Shown: positions 47,192-59,900, counted from the stretch's first letter. The stretch is DNA of 64,000 nucleotides from Patellaria atrata CBS 101060 (GCA_010093705.1 MU006112.1:124001-188000); one strand, 5' to 3'. Made by a program: numbers and translations. Notes: a model not told the origin generated them from the sequence alone.

Positions 47192-48441
47192 GTATGGCCT
47201 AAAGCTTCCCAATTCATTCAAGAAATGGGCTGAGGGGAAAGATAGGTTTATGGAACGCTGTCATGGATACATTGGAACCGGGCTTGAAGTGATTGAGCGC
47301 TAAGACTCTCTTTTAGTATGTCGATGGTTGAAATTGGTCCAGGGGGGTTTAATTTGCGTGCGGTAGTCTTACACTGTACGCTCATTTAGCTAGGTGGACA
47401 AGTATATCTAGGAACTGAGATATATTCTATTCACAATTCACCTTGACATATAGATGGATTACATCCTACTAACTACACACCTGCTCCAGAGAGACAATAT
47501 AACCTCAGTCATGAACAAAGTGAAACGAGAGTACAAAGAAAGGGAAGGGTGGTAGGTATGTTACACTTTAGTCCATGCATTGTCTTCATACTTCCTACCA
47601 TATCTGTATCGATTGGATAAAATCCTCATCGGCCAGTCGGGAACTACATATATGCAGTTATGGTATCTAATATGAACTTCACCTTCCCTTATTTACCTTT
47701 CCGAGACCTGCTCCCTTTGGCAAATTGCCTTTGAATAAGTGTTGCCTCACTATACACGGTATCTTCCGTAAATTTTTTATGTGTAAGGTACTCGAGAATC
47801 TATCTCCCTCTGGAGTCGCCCCAGGCTTCATACTGGTCCGACGTATTGTAGTTCTAATTTGGAAGGATCTATTCTATTTGTAGTTGCGAGATCTATGTGT
47901 AATTACACTGATTTCCTTCTCTGCAGCTGTCAACCATTCTCAAAGTCAATAGAACGGAGATACTTCATGTTGTTGAGCTCGTCTCCGCAGAGACGGCTGG
48001 TCAAATGCTCGGGGTAGAATATGAAATCGGGTTGAGCGAAATTGACCACAAAGTTAACCGGTGATTGATGATTCCCAAGCGCGTCATTGCGAAACAATGT
48101 TGCACTGTTGGATTATCCAGTTCTGGCGCCATGTCATACCGCAAAACGAATGTAGTACATCGAAGTGACTGATAAGTCAGAGCCTTTCCCATGTGCTATT
48201 AGAAGCTATGATGTGGACAAAGAAGCCTATGCAAGTGAGATTCTTGTAGAGAGAGGTATTAAAAAGGAATTCAGTCTCTGAAGTCCCGGTCACGTTAATC
48301 GGTAAAAAAAGGAAAAAGAGCACCTCAAACGCGAAGCGTCAAGTTTGACGTATAAATATTCTCCCGACACTCTTTAAAACTGACATCAAGACGCACCTTA
48401 AAATACACTTCAAAGCACACTCTCGAAACACACTCTCAGCC
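47192..48441. other. Intergenic stretch
   Basis: 1.25 kb, AT-rich. A TATA-like TATAAATAT at 48351-48359 and a CA-rich leader (CACACTCTCG) precede the next gene's ATG at 48442, consistent with a promoter. No other gene seen. Confidence 0.4.
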
Positions 48442-49777
48442 ATGTGCATCTCAATCGAACGTAAGTACGTAGACTGCGAGCAACGTCACCAGAGTTCCGA
48501 CAGGGTACTCTGTGACGGTCATCAAACCAAATGCTACCACGGCTGCGAAAATGACTGCGAACACTACAAAAACGCGTGCCACAAATATCGCGTGGAATTG
48601 GATAGTAGGAAGCCTTGTCTGGTGTGTAACGGCAACGCCCCAAGTGAATGGGAAATATTCGATACAGACCAAGTGTATCAATGTCGCAGCGAAGAACAGG
48701 TATCCAATGTGGTCGGAGATATCCGCGGGAAATGGGCCAGAGAAATGATAGCTGGGCGGCATTTTTCAGCGATGGAACTCATCAAGCGCGTTGATACGTA
48801 AGTTATCTCGCATTCACTGGTTTCCCCTTTCTTGCTGACGATTTCTCTGTTGCAGATGGCCCTCCAAAGAAGATCGCTCCGCATACAAGGAGCATACGGC
48901 GAAGTACTGGTCCCTTATGGTACCAGGATACCCTGAACGATTGGGGCACGTCCACGACGACTTCGTGAGAGAGATGCGTTGGCCTGATGGATGGATGAGA
49001 AATGAGGACGAACGTCTCTTATTCCTACCAGAATGGGATTTCCAAGGCCTGTCTCACTTGATGCATAACACACTACGCGACAACTATCTGAACGGCCGCA
49101 GCGTACATCACTGGTCTCAGGAGACTTTTACCCTCCGGGACGACGAAGGACGCGATGTCCTCCGTATGAACCGGGCCGGTACGGATATCTTCGGGGTTGT
49201 GGACGAGAGTGTCCAAATGATAGTGTTCATGAGAACGGAGGCTGGAATCGAATACCTTGTACCAAGACGTGCAAGGGATATGGTTATGTTCCCGGGACTA
49301 CTTGACACCTTCGCAACAGGCTACACTTTCGACCGTGAAGAGTCGTCCCTCCAGGCCATAGCTGACGAGGTCGAAAAGTACGGCATTCCGGGATGGTTTA
49401 TCCGGGAGCAAGCAAGGGAATACGGAACCGTCAAGTACTCGATGGCGAAGACGAATGACGGCAGAAACGGCTGCCAACATCACTGCCTGGAAGTCTTTGA
49501 GATGCAAATCGTACGAGCGGATGCCGGTATGCTCTCTGACGAGGAAGGCAAGGAGTTTCAACGGATGACTGTGACGGAGGTAAAAGCAGCACTACTTAGG
49601 GGAGAATTCGCCCCTCACGCGATCATGAGCTATGTAGCTCATTTTGTTTTACACGGCATTGTGCATCGTGGGAGGGAACCCCAGTTCGATGAGGTGTGTG
49701 CTCGGCTCCAAAGGGAGCATGACTTATCAGTTGTTAGATCGACTGAAACGGAAATTCTGGAGGGGACGGAAAAGTAA
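48442..49777 (+). CDS. Cysteine-rich N-terminus fused to a DUF4743/Nudix-like domain
   Basis: Two exons, 48442-48797 and 48856-49777, around a 58-bp intron (AC|GTAAGT ... TTGCAG|A); 425 aa. Residues 1-62 hold nine cysteines (2, 12, 24, 31, 35, 39, 46, 59, 62, ending in CLVC) and several His, like a zinc-binding or disulfide module. From residue ~136 the sequence follows the DUF4743-plus-Nudix arrangement of fungal thiamine-pyrophosphokinase-related Nudix proteins (YJR142W type). Seen: VPGYPERLGHVHDDFVREM, NRAGTDIFGVVDESVQMIV, YLVPRRARDMVMFPGLLD and FQRMTVTEVKAALLRGEFAP. The Nudix box (residues ~274-296) is degenerate: GYTFDREESSLQAIADEV has A-D-E in place of the R-E-x-x-E-E metal-binding core. 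Catalysis is therefore doubtful. Splicing is well supported; N-terminal module function is unknown. Confidence 0.78.
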
Positions 49778-50340
49778 GGAACTTAACGAGCAGTATGTGA
49801 GGGTAGCTAAGAATCATGAAAAGGATTCTTGCTGCGACCTCGTTTGCTGTCCAGAATTTTGCTTCATAGAATGATTCGGCGACACTCATATTATGCAGAA
49901 TTAGTCCAATGAGAGATAACTCAATGAGCTTTCAGTTAAGTGTTCGTCTATGTAGTAATAATGCTATCCTTGCTAGGGGAGATTGCTCGATTTTGTTCTC
50001 GGGACGTAGTCTAAGAAGATTACATAGTGTTCCAGAGAATTTTTCCCTTTTCCCATTTTGTGGGCTGGTATATCATTATTAACTCCCGTTGGACGAGATT
50101 TTCGACTCTGGTTAAGGTGAGGTGGACTCTGAGGTTTAAAAAATATATAAATCGGTAAAACTTCGGTTCAGCTCATCGTAAATTTTATGAACCAAGTGCC
50201 ATCATCAACTCTAAATCACATCACCAATTACCCTCCCATCGAACCCGCTCAACTCGATCCACACACAATCTACTCAATCTAAAAAATATTCCTCCATTAA
50301 ACCCCCCAGCTCCAATCTCGCCAGTCTCTAGCCTTCAATC
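49778..50340. other. Intergenic stretch, promoter of the uS17m gene
   Basis: 563 bp, AT-rich, with AAAAAATATATAAATC at about 50138-50153 and a CT/CA-rich leader directly before the ATG at 50341. No additional gene. Confidence 0.45.
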
Positions 50341-51113
50341 ATGGCGGCCGTGACCTCGCGAACCGCGCGTAGCTACACCGGTGTCGTCGTCTCCGCCGGA
50401 CGCATGATGAAGACAGTAAGAGTGCGCATCGCAGACCAAACATGGAACAAGAAATTACGCAAAGTGAGTTCTCCCTCCTCAATAAACCCCTACATCCTCT
50501 CAAACACAAGCCCGTACCCAACCCATCAACACTCTTCCATAATACCCCCCAATCTTCAAAATAGGAGACACAAACAGACACTCACCCCACACAGCACTTC
50601 CAAACCCCCCGCAACATTCCCGTTGCCGACCCGACCTCCTCCCTGCGGGAGGGCGACCTGATTCAGCTCGTCTCTGGCTGGCGCACCTCCAAAACAGTCC
50701 GCCACGTCGTCACATCCATAATCGCTCCTTTCGGGTCTCCCGCCTCGGAACGCCCTCCGATCCTGTCGGAAGCCGAGCGGTTGACCATTAGGGAGCAGAG
50801 GCGGTTGGAGAAGGATGGGCGGCAGGCGGCGAGGGGGAGGCCAGCTGCGCTTGCACGGGTACGGAGGCGGGAGATGGAGGGGAAGGAGGTCAAGGTGCCT
50901 GGGAGCGAAGAGGTGAATGAGGGAGGGCCGAGTGGTGGGGAGATGGAGATGCCGGATATAAATGAGAGGGCGATGGGGAATAAGAATGCTGCGGCTAAGC
51001 TGATAGATAAAGCGGTGGAGAATGTGGAGGAGCTTAGGGACGTGATAGAGAGGACGAGAGGGAAAGGAAGGATCGCAGATGAAGTTGCGAGAGGTGGGAA
51101 GGGGATATCGTAG
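50341..51113 (+). CDS. MRPS17: Mitochondrial small-subunit ribosomal protein uS17m
   Basis: Two exons, 50341-50463 and 50595-51113, with a 131-bp intron; 213 aa. The first exon has the S17 opening strand, SYTGVVVSAGRMMKTVRVRIADQTWNKKLRK, with the K-T-x-x-V RNA-binding pattern of bacterial S17. Exon 2 continues HFQTPRNIPVADPTSSLREGDLIQLVSGWRTSKTVRHVV, matching S17's 'GD.V.I....SKTK...V' OB-fold end. The long charged C-terminal tail (REQRRLEKDGRQAAR..., GNKNAAAKLIDKAVENVEEL) is a fungal mitochondrial extension. It is convergent with the CDC7-like gene, 251 bp apart. Confidence 0.85.
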
Positions 51114-51364
51114 AGCGATGAGGAAGATAATGAGGTGGGATGGAGGTAGAGACCGTCTTATCTATACAAAGCATTGGGATCAGGGTATTTGAGTTTTCTG
51201 TAATTTTATGTGTATAAATCAAATATCGTCTAGAATCATTGAATATATCCCACCAAAGGGTATCTGATACAATGCAATACGCCCCGTAATATGCACCACC
51301 CGAACACAACACCTCAAAAGCGCCTCGTAACACCTTCGATGCAGCAACGTAAATGTTCCTAGAA

Positions 51365-52890
51365 CTAGGGGCTCTCAACCTTCGCATCATCCTCCTCTGG
51401 AGCCGCAATAAACGGATGCTCAAGTGCCTCCTCCGCCGTAATCCTCTTCCCTGGCTCACACTCCAAACACCTTTCTAAAAACTTAATTGCGTCCCTCTCA
51501 GCCTCACTCAGTGCTGCCACTCTTGTTTGGCTATTCTTACTCCCGGAATTACGGTTCGTGCACCACAAGATCAACTTATCGAAACTGATCCCACTCTCGC
51601 TATACGAGGTGATATTAGTCTGAAAGACTTGACCGTGAAGCAGCGCGACTTCCCGCATACGCCGTTTTCCGAAGATGGCAGTGATCTCAAGGAGCGCGTC
51701 GATGTCATCTGCGGAGTGGAAGAAGGGAAATCGGCGCGAGAGAAATGTGAGAAGGATTACGCCGGAACTCCACATGTCTATTGCGGTTGTTTGGGCTGTG
51801 CATTTGAGCAGTACCTCAGGAGCACGGAAACCTCTCGTCCCTGCTCTGTTGGCGCGACGTGAGGGACGTTGGTCGTTCTTGGGATAGGATGGCATTGCGG
51901 GAAGTCCGACGGTTTCTCTGAGCGACTCGTGATGGGAATGTTTGATCCTGTATGCGCGCTCGACGGGGTCGTGCTCGCAATTACAATGGTACCAGTCCGT
52001 GCCTTCTCTCTCGGCGAGGCCGAAGTCGACAAGGACACCTCGTGAGTGCTGCGGTGAGTATAGAAAGTTCGTTGGCTTGATGTCGCGGTGAAGGATTTTG
52101 GCGCGATGAACCCATTTTAGAGCGGTAAAGAGCGAGCGGAAGTATAATCGCATTTCTTCAACTGTGAAATCAGTGAAGTAATCACGGAAGTCTTTGTGTT
52201 GAAAATAGGGTAAGATAGCGACGACTTGATCCTGGTAGCGGAAGGCCGTGATGAGAGGACAGACATTAGGGGAAGCCTTTAAATCATGGAGTAGAGATAG
52301 TTCATTTAGAATGCGAATGGGCGAACTGGTGACATAAATCTTCTTGATCGCGACGTAGCGGGGTCTACTTGAGGAACGAATCGCTTTCTTTTTGGGGGAC
52401 GAGGATGGTCTCTCGTTCTCTTTTGCTTCAATATCCCAATCATTTTGAAAAGAATGATAATGAAGATCCTCAGCTTTGTAGACGGTAGAAAAGGTGCCTG
52501 AGTTGTAACGTTAGCTCAAAAACATGTGACAATGGTACGGATGCTAGGAGCGGGCAGGTGCAGACTCGTGACGAAACACGAACCTTCTCCTATGCGATTG
52601 ATCAAGCGATATCTTTTGTTGATTCCCTTGAAGCTGTCCTGAAAGCGCGCAATGTCTTCTAACACGGAATCTTCAACATCTTCTTCTTCTTCTTCCTCGC
52701 TGTCGTTGGTTCTCGTATAACCACTCTCCTCAAGCGGTCCTCGGCTCTCATCCATAACCGTATCCTCGTCTTCCCGACATTCGTCTTCCAAAACCTTTAT
52801 TTGTTCCTCCTGCATGCCCTGATGTCTTACTCTAGTCATTATCAAACTTCTCTTCCTTTCTGTTCCTCGTATTCCGGGTCTGGTGTTCAA
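51365..52890 (-). CDS. CDC7: CDC7/Hsk1-type DDK protein kinase
   Basis: Two exons, 52890-52584 and 52497-51365, with an 86-bp intron; 479 aa (462 if the ATG at 52839, MTRVRHQGMQ, is used). An acidic N-terminal region (EEEEEEDVED) precedes the kinase. The glycine loop is rebuilt across the intron (NRIGEG|TFSTVYKAE). Seen: VAIKKIYV, catalytic loop HRDIKPTNF with Asp241, DFGLAERE with Asp260 and the Cdc7-type activation segment GTRGFRAPEVLLKC. Kinase insert II (YRIKHSHHESLRETVG...) is the Cdc7-specific insertion between DFG and APE. Cdc7 with Dbf4 phosphorylates Mcm2-7 to fire replication origins. The short insert is compact compared with yeast. The divergent neighbour is a condensin subunit. 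Confidence 0.93.
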
Positions 52891-53097
52891 TTGGCGGACG
52901 AAGAGGCTCTTGTGTGCTTTGTGTGTGTTCTGGGAAGACGCGAAGTCAACAACTGGCGCGGAATTTTACCGCGGACAACACCGAATCAGGAAACTCCAAA
53001 ACATTGCCCACCACCAAAGTCAACAACACCTCTATTCACCATAATATTCGACCTCAACGCTTCTTTCACGCTCTTTAGCGTGGCGTTTTCTTTCAAT
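52891..53097. promoter_or_regulatory. Bidirectional CDC7/CND1 promoter with an MCB/SCB-like site
   Basis: 207 bp between the outermost CDC7 start (52890, minus) and the condensin ATG (53098, plus). It contains GACGCGAAG at 52938-52946 and GGCGCGGAA at 52955-52963. The first matches ACGCG(A/T), the core recognised by MBF/SBF-type cell-cycle factors in yeasts (MluI cell-cycle box ACGCGT; SCB CACGAAA). Seen is the motif; its use is inferred from both genes acting in S or M phase. No TATA box is evident. Confidence 0.5.
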
Positions 53098-56000
53098 ATG
53101 GATTCCCGCATCGAGTTCGATATTAACGAGTCTTTAAAATACTACCTGAACGACCCAGCTTCTATCACAACACCCGAAGCGCCATCCAACCTCATAGATT
53201 GCGAAAACGATCCCGAATCTCTCACTGCAGCCGTAGTGAATGGAGCGCTCAACCCTGTAGTTGATGCGATTGCAGAGAGTCCCGACGCTGTCACAAGGAG
53301 TTCCAACTTCGATACTCTCCAGTTTCTCTTAAAGTGCGCCCCTACAGTTCCTAGTGATAAACAAGCCTATAAAACAGTGTCTGACTGTGAACTCTTTAAA
53401 CAATCTAGATGTGCCATGCTCATCCCCCCTTCTGCGTTGAGCAAGATTCTGGACCTTATCGTATCTGGCCTATCCGCGGAGGCAGACGCTGCGAACGCAG
53501 ATCTGGAAGCCGATGAACAGGATACCATAGCCCACCATAAACAACTCCTCGAAGTCTTCGGTTTTCTTTTACAATGGGTAATCGCCGCTGTGGAAACGAG
53601 AGCAGCGGAGAAGTCTGCGACAGCACCTGCAGGGCGAGGAAGAGGTGGTAAAGGAGCTAAAGCGAAAGGAAGTAAAGATAAAGACACAAATTGGAATTCA
53701 TCAGCCCAATTACAGACTGCACTGGATGTTATGAGCAAAGTACTTAAGCTAAAACTAGCGAAAGTCTTTGTCACTACATCTGAACGGGACACTTTCATCA
53801 GCTTATTCACAAGACCCTCTTACCTAGTACTAGAGAGCGAAACGAGAGTGAAAAGCACCGCGATCAGAATGCACGTATTTAAAGTGTTGTGTATCGCCAT
53901 AAAACATCATGGCCATGCTTTCGGTAAGTATGGGAGATGGTCAGGGAGAGAAAAGACTAATCCCAGCTATCAGGAGCACAAACGTCGATAGTCCAGAATC
54001 TTACCTACTTCGAGCATCTATCGGAGCCCATGGCGGAGTTTCTCCAGATTTTATCTGAACAGTATGACTATCCACAGCTCGCTGAGGAGATTTTAAGGGA
54101 ATTGAGCAATAAGGAGTTCAACAACAACGACTTGAAGGGCCCAAAGTCCGTTTCTCTATTCGTCGCTAAAATATCAGAATTAGTACCTCGGCTGGTGATC
54201 AAGCAGATGACAGCTCTTGCTAAATTCCTTGAAAGCGAATCTTACACTCTCCGATGTGCCATCATAGAAGTCTGCGGTAATCTCATCACCATGCTTAGCA
54301 AGCAGGAAGGCGAAGAACGAAGCGAACAGTCCAAGGGCCAAATGAACGCTTTTTGGGACGTACTAGAAGAACGATTCCTGGACGTTAACCCATACTGCCG
54401 TTGCCGTGCTCTCCAGGTATACGTCAAACTCTGCGATCTAGAAGCGAAGTTCCCCAAGCGACGTCAAGCTGCAGCGGGACTGGCAGCTAGAAGTCTAGAA
54501 GATAAGAGCAGTAACGTCAGAAGGAATGCGATTAAGTTACTGGGGAAGCTGGTACAGACTCATCCGTTCACTGTGATGCATGGTGGCCTCCTATCCCGAA
54601 AGGAATGGCAGGCCAGATTAGACCGTGTACAAGAGGAAATGGACGCGCTCAAGCCACCACAAGAATTGCAAGAGCAAGCACTCGCTGAGGATAAGACGGT
54701 AGACGAGAGTCTGTTGCAAGATGCAACGCAAGTGGATCAAGATGCACTTAAGGAACCAACACAGATGACAGACGAAGAAAGGGCTGCGGCCATAGAGAAA
54801 GCTGTAACCGAGGCTGCAACAGCTGAGGCCATAAACAAGCTTCAACTAACTCACCGGTACTATACTGAGGCCTTAGGGTTCATTACAGTCGTCGATGAAG
54901 CATCACCCACCGTGACCCAACTTCTCTCTTCGAAGAACAAGAGCGAAGTTATTGAAGCAATGGATTACTTCGTCGTCATTGATGCTTACAAACTCGAGAG
55001 CGCCCGTTCCGGTATACGAAGAATGTTACGGTTGATCTGGACAAAAGGGAATAGCGATGAGGGGAAGGGTGTCCAGAGTCATCTCATCGAGTCTTACAAG
55101 GGTCTATTCTTCGATGCTCCGGATTCATTTAGTGATAACGATGCGGCGAATTACGTGGCAAGAAACATGATCAGTCTGACTTTCGGCTCGACGCCCGCGG
55201 AACTTACATCCCTAGAGCAATTGCTCAGCACAATGATGAAGCAGGATCTTATTAACGAAGTTGTTATCCAGAAGCTGTGGCAAGTTTACGGTGTGCAGAA
55301 GAAGGAAATATCGAAGAATCAGCGTCGTGGTGCGATTATCGTCTTGGGTATGCTTGCTCTGGCAGATCCTGAGATCGTTGTCAAAGAGATGGAAATCTGT
55401 CTCCGTATCGGTCTCGGTGAGCTCGGCCGACGAGATCTCGGCCTTGCTAGATATACTTGCATCGCTTTGCGCCGTATGAACGTTGCAACCAAGCAACTTG
55501 GCAAAGAGCCAACTACGACAACCGCTAAGCTTCCAAATGATCATGCTGTCATGGTGAAGTTAGCAGGTATCTGTGAGGTCGTTTCCGATAGCAAGGAGTG
55601 GTTCGGCGTGGCAGAGCAAGCCATCAGCGCTATATACGCTCTTTCGAAACATCCTGATACTCTATGCTCGGAGATCCTGAGGCGGAAGACTAAATACGTC
55701 TTTCAAACTCGGCAACAATCGCAAAGACCAGTATCCCGTAATGCCGACGGCGATGTCTCCATGGAAGACAGTCACCTACCTTCGCCTCCGCCAGAACAGA
55801 CAGAAGAGAGCATCAAAGAAACTAAGAAGCAACGATCTGCACTTGCCCTTACCCAGCTTCTCTTCATAGTCGGCCACGTCGCCATCAAACAAATCGTCCA
55901 CCTCGAACTCATCGAGCAAGACTTCAAACGACGGAAAGCAGAAAAGGAGAAGAACAGCACGGCGGCTACAGCAAAGACGCCCCGAAAATCAACACCCGCT

Positions 56001-56975
56001 CCAAACGCATCCCCCACGAAGAAGAAGCCCAGAAAGAAAGGGGAACCCGAGCCAGAAAAGAAAGAGGAAGAACAAGACGAACTCGACCTCATCGCCGGCA
56101 CAACCGAAGACGACTTCACCGAAGCCCTCGCCCACGTCCGCGAACGCGAGCTCCTCTACAGCTCCACCTCTCTCCTTTCATCCTTCGGCCCCCTGGTCGC
56201 CGAAATCTGCGCCAACGACACTAGCTACAACGACCCGACACTGCAAGCCCAAGCGGCCCTCTGCATGGCGAAGTTGATGTGCGTGAGCTCCGAGTACTGC
56301 GAGAAGAATCTCGGCTTACTCCTGACCATCCTCGAGCGCAGCAGAGACGCCGTCGTGAGGAGTAACCTCGTCGTCGCGCTCGGCGATATGGCCGTCTGCT
56401 TCAACCACCTCATCGACGAGAACACGGATTTCCTCTACCGGCGCCTGAACGACCAGGACAGCAGCGTCAAAAGGACGTGTCTGATGACGCTCACCTTCCT
56501 CATCCTCGCGGGCCAGGTCAAGGTCAAGGGCCAGCTGGGCGAGATGGCCAAGTGCCTCGAGGACGAGGACACCAAGATCAGGGATATGAGTCGCATGTTC
56601 TTCTCCGAGCTCGCGGGCAAGGATAATGCGGTTTATAACCAGTTTGTCGATATGTTTAGTGTACTGAGTGCTGATGACCATCTGGAAGAAGATTCGTTTA
56701 GGAAAATTTTGAAGTTTTTGGCTGGGTTTATTGATAAGGTGTGTATGCCCGTGATACTGCGGTGTTGCGTGGGGGAATAATGAGAGTAGGGCTAACGTGT
56801 ACAGGATAAACATGCCAAACAACTCGCTTCGAAACTCGCGGCTAGGCTACCGAGGTGCGAGACCGAGAGGCAGTGGAACGATGTCGCCTTTACTCTTGGC
56901 TTGCTACAGCATAAAGACGAGGAAATCCAGAAGGTCGTCTCGGAGGGATTCAAGGTTGTGCAGGTTGTTGCTTAG
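53098..56975 (+). CDS. CND1: Condensin complex non-SMC subunit 1 (Cnd1/Ycs4/CAP-D2)
   Basis: Three exons: 53098-53923, 53974-56738 and 56805-56975; 1253 aa, in line with the family (about 1150-1400). It starts MDSRIEFDINESLKYY; the ORF is open further upstream into the CDC7 exon but that part is not coding. HEAT-repeat architecture: SNVRRNAIKLLGKLVQTHPF, AKFLESESYTLRCAIIEVCGNL, RSRDAVVRSNLVVALGDM, then RLNDQDSSVKRTCLMTLTFLI (the conserved Cnd1 block before GQVKVKGQLGEMAKCLEDED). A lysine-rich low-complexity linker (about residues 925-980) splits the protein. The last 57 codons come from exon 3 (DKHAKQLASKLAARLPRCE...), lost if the intron is missed. Condensin I compacts mitotic chromosomes. 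Confidence 0.93.
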
Positions 56976-59900
56976 GGATTTTTATACTACTGATCTACGG
57001 CGTTTCGCGCGAACTAGGAAAGAGATGTTTAGGATGGTGCGGTATCTTGTTATGGAAAGGGGTGGTATGTCGAACTATACTGTGACTTCAGGATGGTACA
57101 AATGTTTTATGATATCCGAATTGCACAGGTGCGGCTCTTGTTTGCGTCCTTCGCATCTATCCATATCCCGTCCCCCCTTTCAACCATGGATCCTCAATTG
57201 CTAGGTGACTCATCCACATCTCAGCCGTACTTTCCCCCTACTCTTCATTTCCTTGCCCGTTGCACAGGCTCCCATCCCGTCTCCAACATTTTTCGTACAG
57301 TAGAGTCAAACGTACAGGCGACTTCAAGCCATCCATAGACCTACCTGATCATACGCTCATACCATACCTATCATCCCATAAGTTGGGGGAAGGCTAACCA
57401 AATAGAAGCAAGATCCGGCACTGTGATCACCACAAATTGTCCGTATGTAGATCTGCAGTACTGGTGTATGGGGATGGCCGATAGTGCGAATTAACCGTCC
57501 CTGGGCCTTTGGTCGGCATGCGTAGGGTAGAATGGCTAGGAATAAGGACCGTGCTAGGGGATGAGATACGTTTCCATGTTGGAAACTATGACTATCTGCT
57601 AATAAGGTGCCTGAAAGCTGAGATGGTGGTGTAAGGGGGAGTCCTTGATGACGTGCACTCAACTTTCCCCTTGTGGGATATGGTACAGTAGAGTTGGTTT
57701 AGGGGGGATTGTGAAACTGGCTCGATAAATCAGTCCTTATCTGGAGGCTCTTGTCCACGATACATGGTTCAAGAGGTTTTCCGTCGATATGGTGGTCTAC
57801 ATTGTCAGCGGATTCTCCTGGTAAAGTCCCATAGTTATGATATCGCGAGTTAAGGTAAGAGGATGTTATGATATCGTGTGTTAAGATAGGATGACGGGTA
57901 ACGGGGAGTCGATGGGTGTGGGGCTCTACTACGTGGTCAATAAGCAGTTTACAACCGTAGGACTGAGCAATGATTCGGGTGCATGGAGGATGTAAAATTG
58001 TCCTGCGCTATCGGCTAAGAAAGTTATTCAGTCTCCATCAAGTAGTATCTATCGAGATGTGACACATCATAATATCTTAAAAACTCCCGTATCTAATACC
58101 GTGATTTGATCCTTCTTAACGACCCACGGTCAGAAAAATCCTTTCCCCCCTTGTGAGTTAATACTGACCATACCAACGAACCACCAAAAACATAGGCATT
58201 GCAAAGCGACGGATAGAGCAAGGAAATTATGAACGGTGAGGTGAGTCTACACTTGGTAGATAGTAGCCGAATCAAAGTAGGAGTATAGTTCACATGAAAC
58301 CGGAAAGTTTTATGTATGAGACGATTGTATTATAGCTATGTATTACTGATTTACGTTTCTTCCGTGATGTTTTGTCTATTACATGCACCATATCGTAACG
58401 CCTCTTAGCTGTAACAGAAGGGGAGAGTTCTTCATGTCTCCCATTTCTCTTGGCCTGACTGTGCCGTTAGGTAGGGGTATTGGAAAACCCGTAAACGAGG
58501 AGCCTCAGGTCCTGCTTATATCGGGATTGGTATTTATATACAGTGAACAAGATGATGTAGATGGCCAGAGACTCACGTGCTACTGTTTGGGATACTCGTG
58601 TATCCAAAGGAGGTAATGGGGCTCCAAAGATCTAAATGATATGAGTTATAATCTTACGGTGGCTTTGACTTTTGCTCCGATTCTTCAAATCTGATAGCTG
58701 TTCTTTAGCCTTTCCAAAGACTTCATATTTCCTATATGTTGAGCTAAGCAAAAGCTATATTAAGTGGCCAAAGAATAACAACAGCGTTAGGGGGCTGGAT
58801 ACATGTTAATTTGGTAAATTATAGCTGTCTACCAATAATAGCTGTGCGACCTGGAAGATCATAGTTGACTAAGTCTATAGCGATAAGTTCTCGATACTCG
58901 ATCAGCATTATGAATACTATGTCCGTTGGTGTCAGTCGAGTACTTCCCTATTAGAAAATATGTCACAGCTGTAATCCGGAGCCGTCATCACGACGTTCTA
59001 TATAGTCCGAAAGCTTGAGTGTTCGAAGCGAGCGCCTCTGCGGCCGAAATCCGGAACCGAATATGAATACTGTTCCTGATCTGCTAGGGTTTTGATGCAA
59101 GGCTGGTTCCTCGTAGGGGACTCTGTTGTGGAACCGGACATGTACAACACGCATCTGCACAGAACAATACTGAATATAGAAAAAATTGTTCGACGTATTT
59201 CAATCCGTATCCATGATATGATTTTGAGCCATATTGAAACATGGCCTGTGTTATTAAGACTGATTGATTAGAATCGTTCATCGTGGTTATAAGGTATCGT
59301 CTACCTTTAATACCATAATAACATTTGCCTATAGTTGCGAGAATCGCTTCAGCGATAGTGTACCTGTATAGATATATCTGCGTCGTTTTACAAGAATCCT
59401 ATTATCTGAGTAGGTAATCTCTTGTTGGTGTTAAGCAATATAGAAGGAGCAAGAAGGTAGGGTAACCGGGGAATTCATGACTTTTTTTTGGGGGGGGATT
59501 ACAAAGCCTTGAGACGTTGACTACGGATTTGAATGGTATTCCCCTGCGCTCTCGCCGCTAGAATAACGGTCACAACAACGCTGTTGACTATGCGGCGTAG
59601 TTGGTGCTAAGGGGGGCCAAAAATAACCCTATAACACACAGCTTTATATAAAGGAGAAACCCGCGCCTAGAAACCTCAAGTGAGCTGAGAGAGAGATAGC
59701 CTGTGATAATAAGTCTCCAAGATGATTTAATAGGACAGATCGCTTCATTTGCCCTATATAGCAACGCGGAAGTGGAATCTCCAGGTCGGCGATGTAGGCT
59801 GCTACCAACGCTCTAGGATCTGGAGAAAAAGCACTGGTTCGGCGTATTCTTTCGACGCCCGATTCACTTTGTGTTACTTCAGATTAGCGTTTTGGGGTAT

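Noticed and set aside
52801-53097. Upstream in-frame extension of the condensin ORF
   Set aside because: Overlaps the first CDC7 exon on the other strand and the shared promoter; MDSRIEFDINESLKYY at 53098 is the conserved-looking start.
56316-56822. Antisense 168-codon ORF in CND1
   Set aside because: Shadow of the GC-rich CND1 coding frame; no family motifs.
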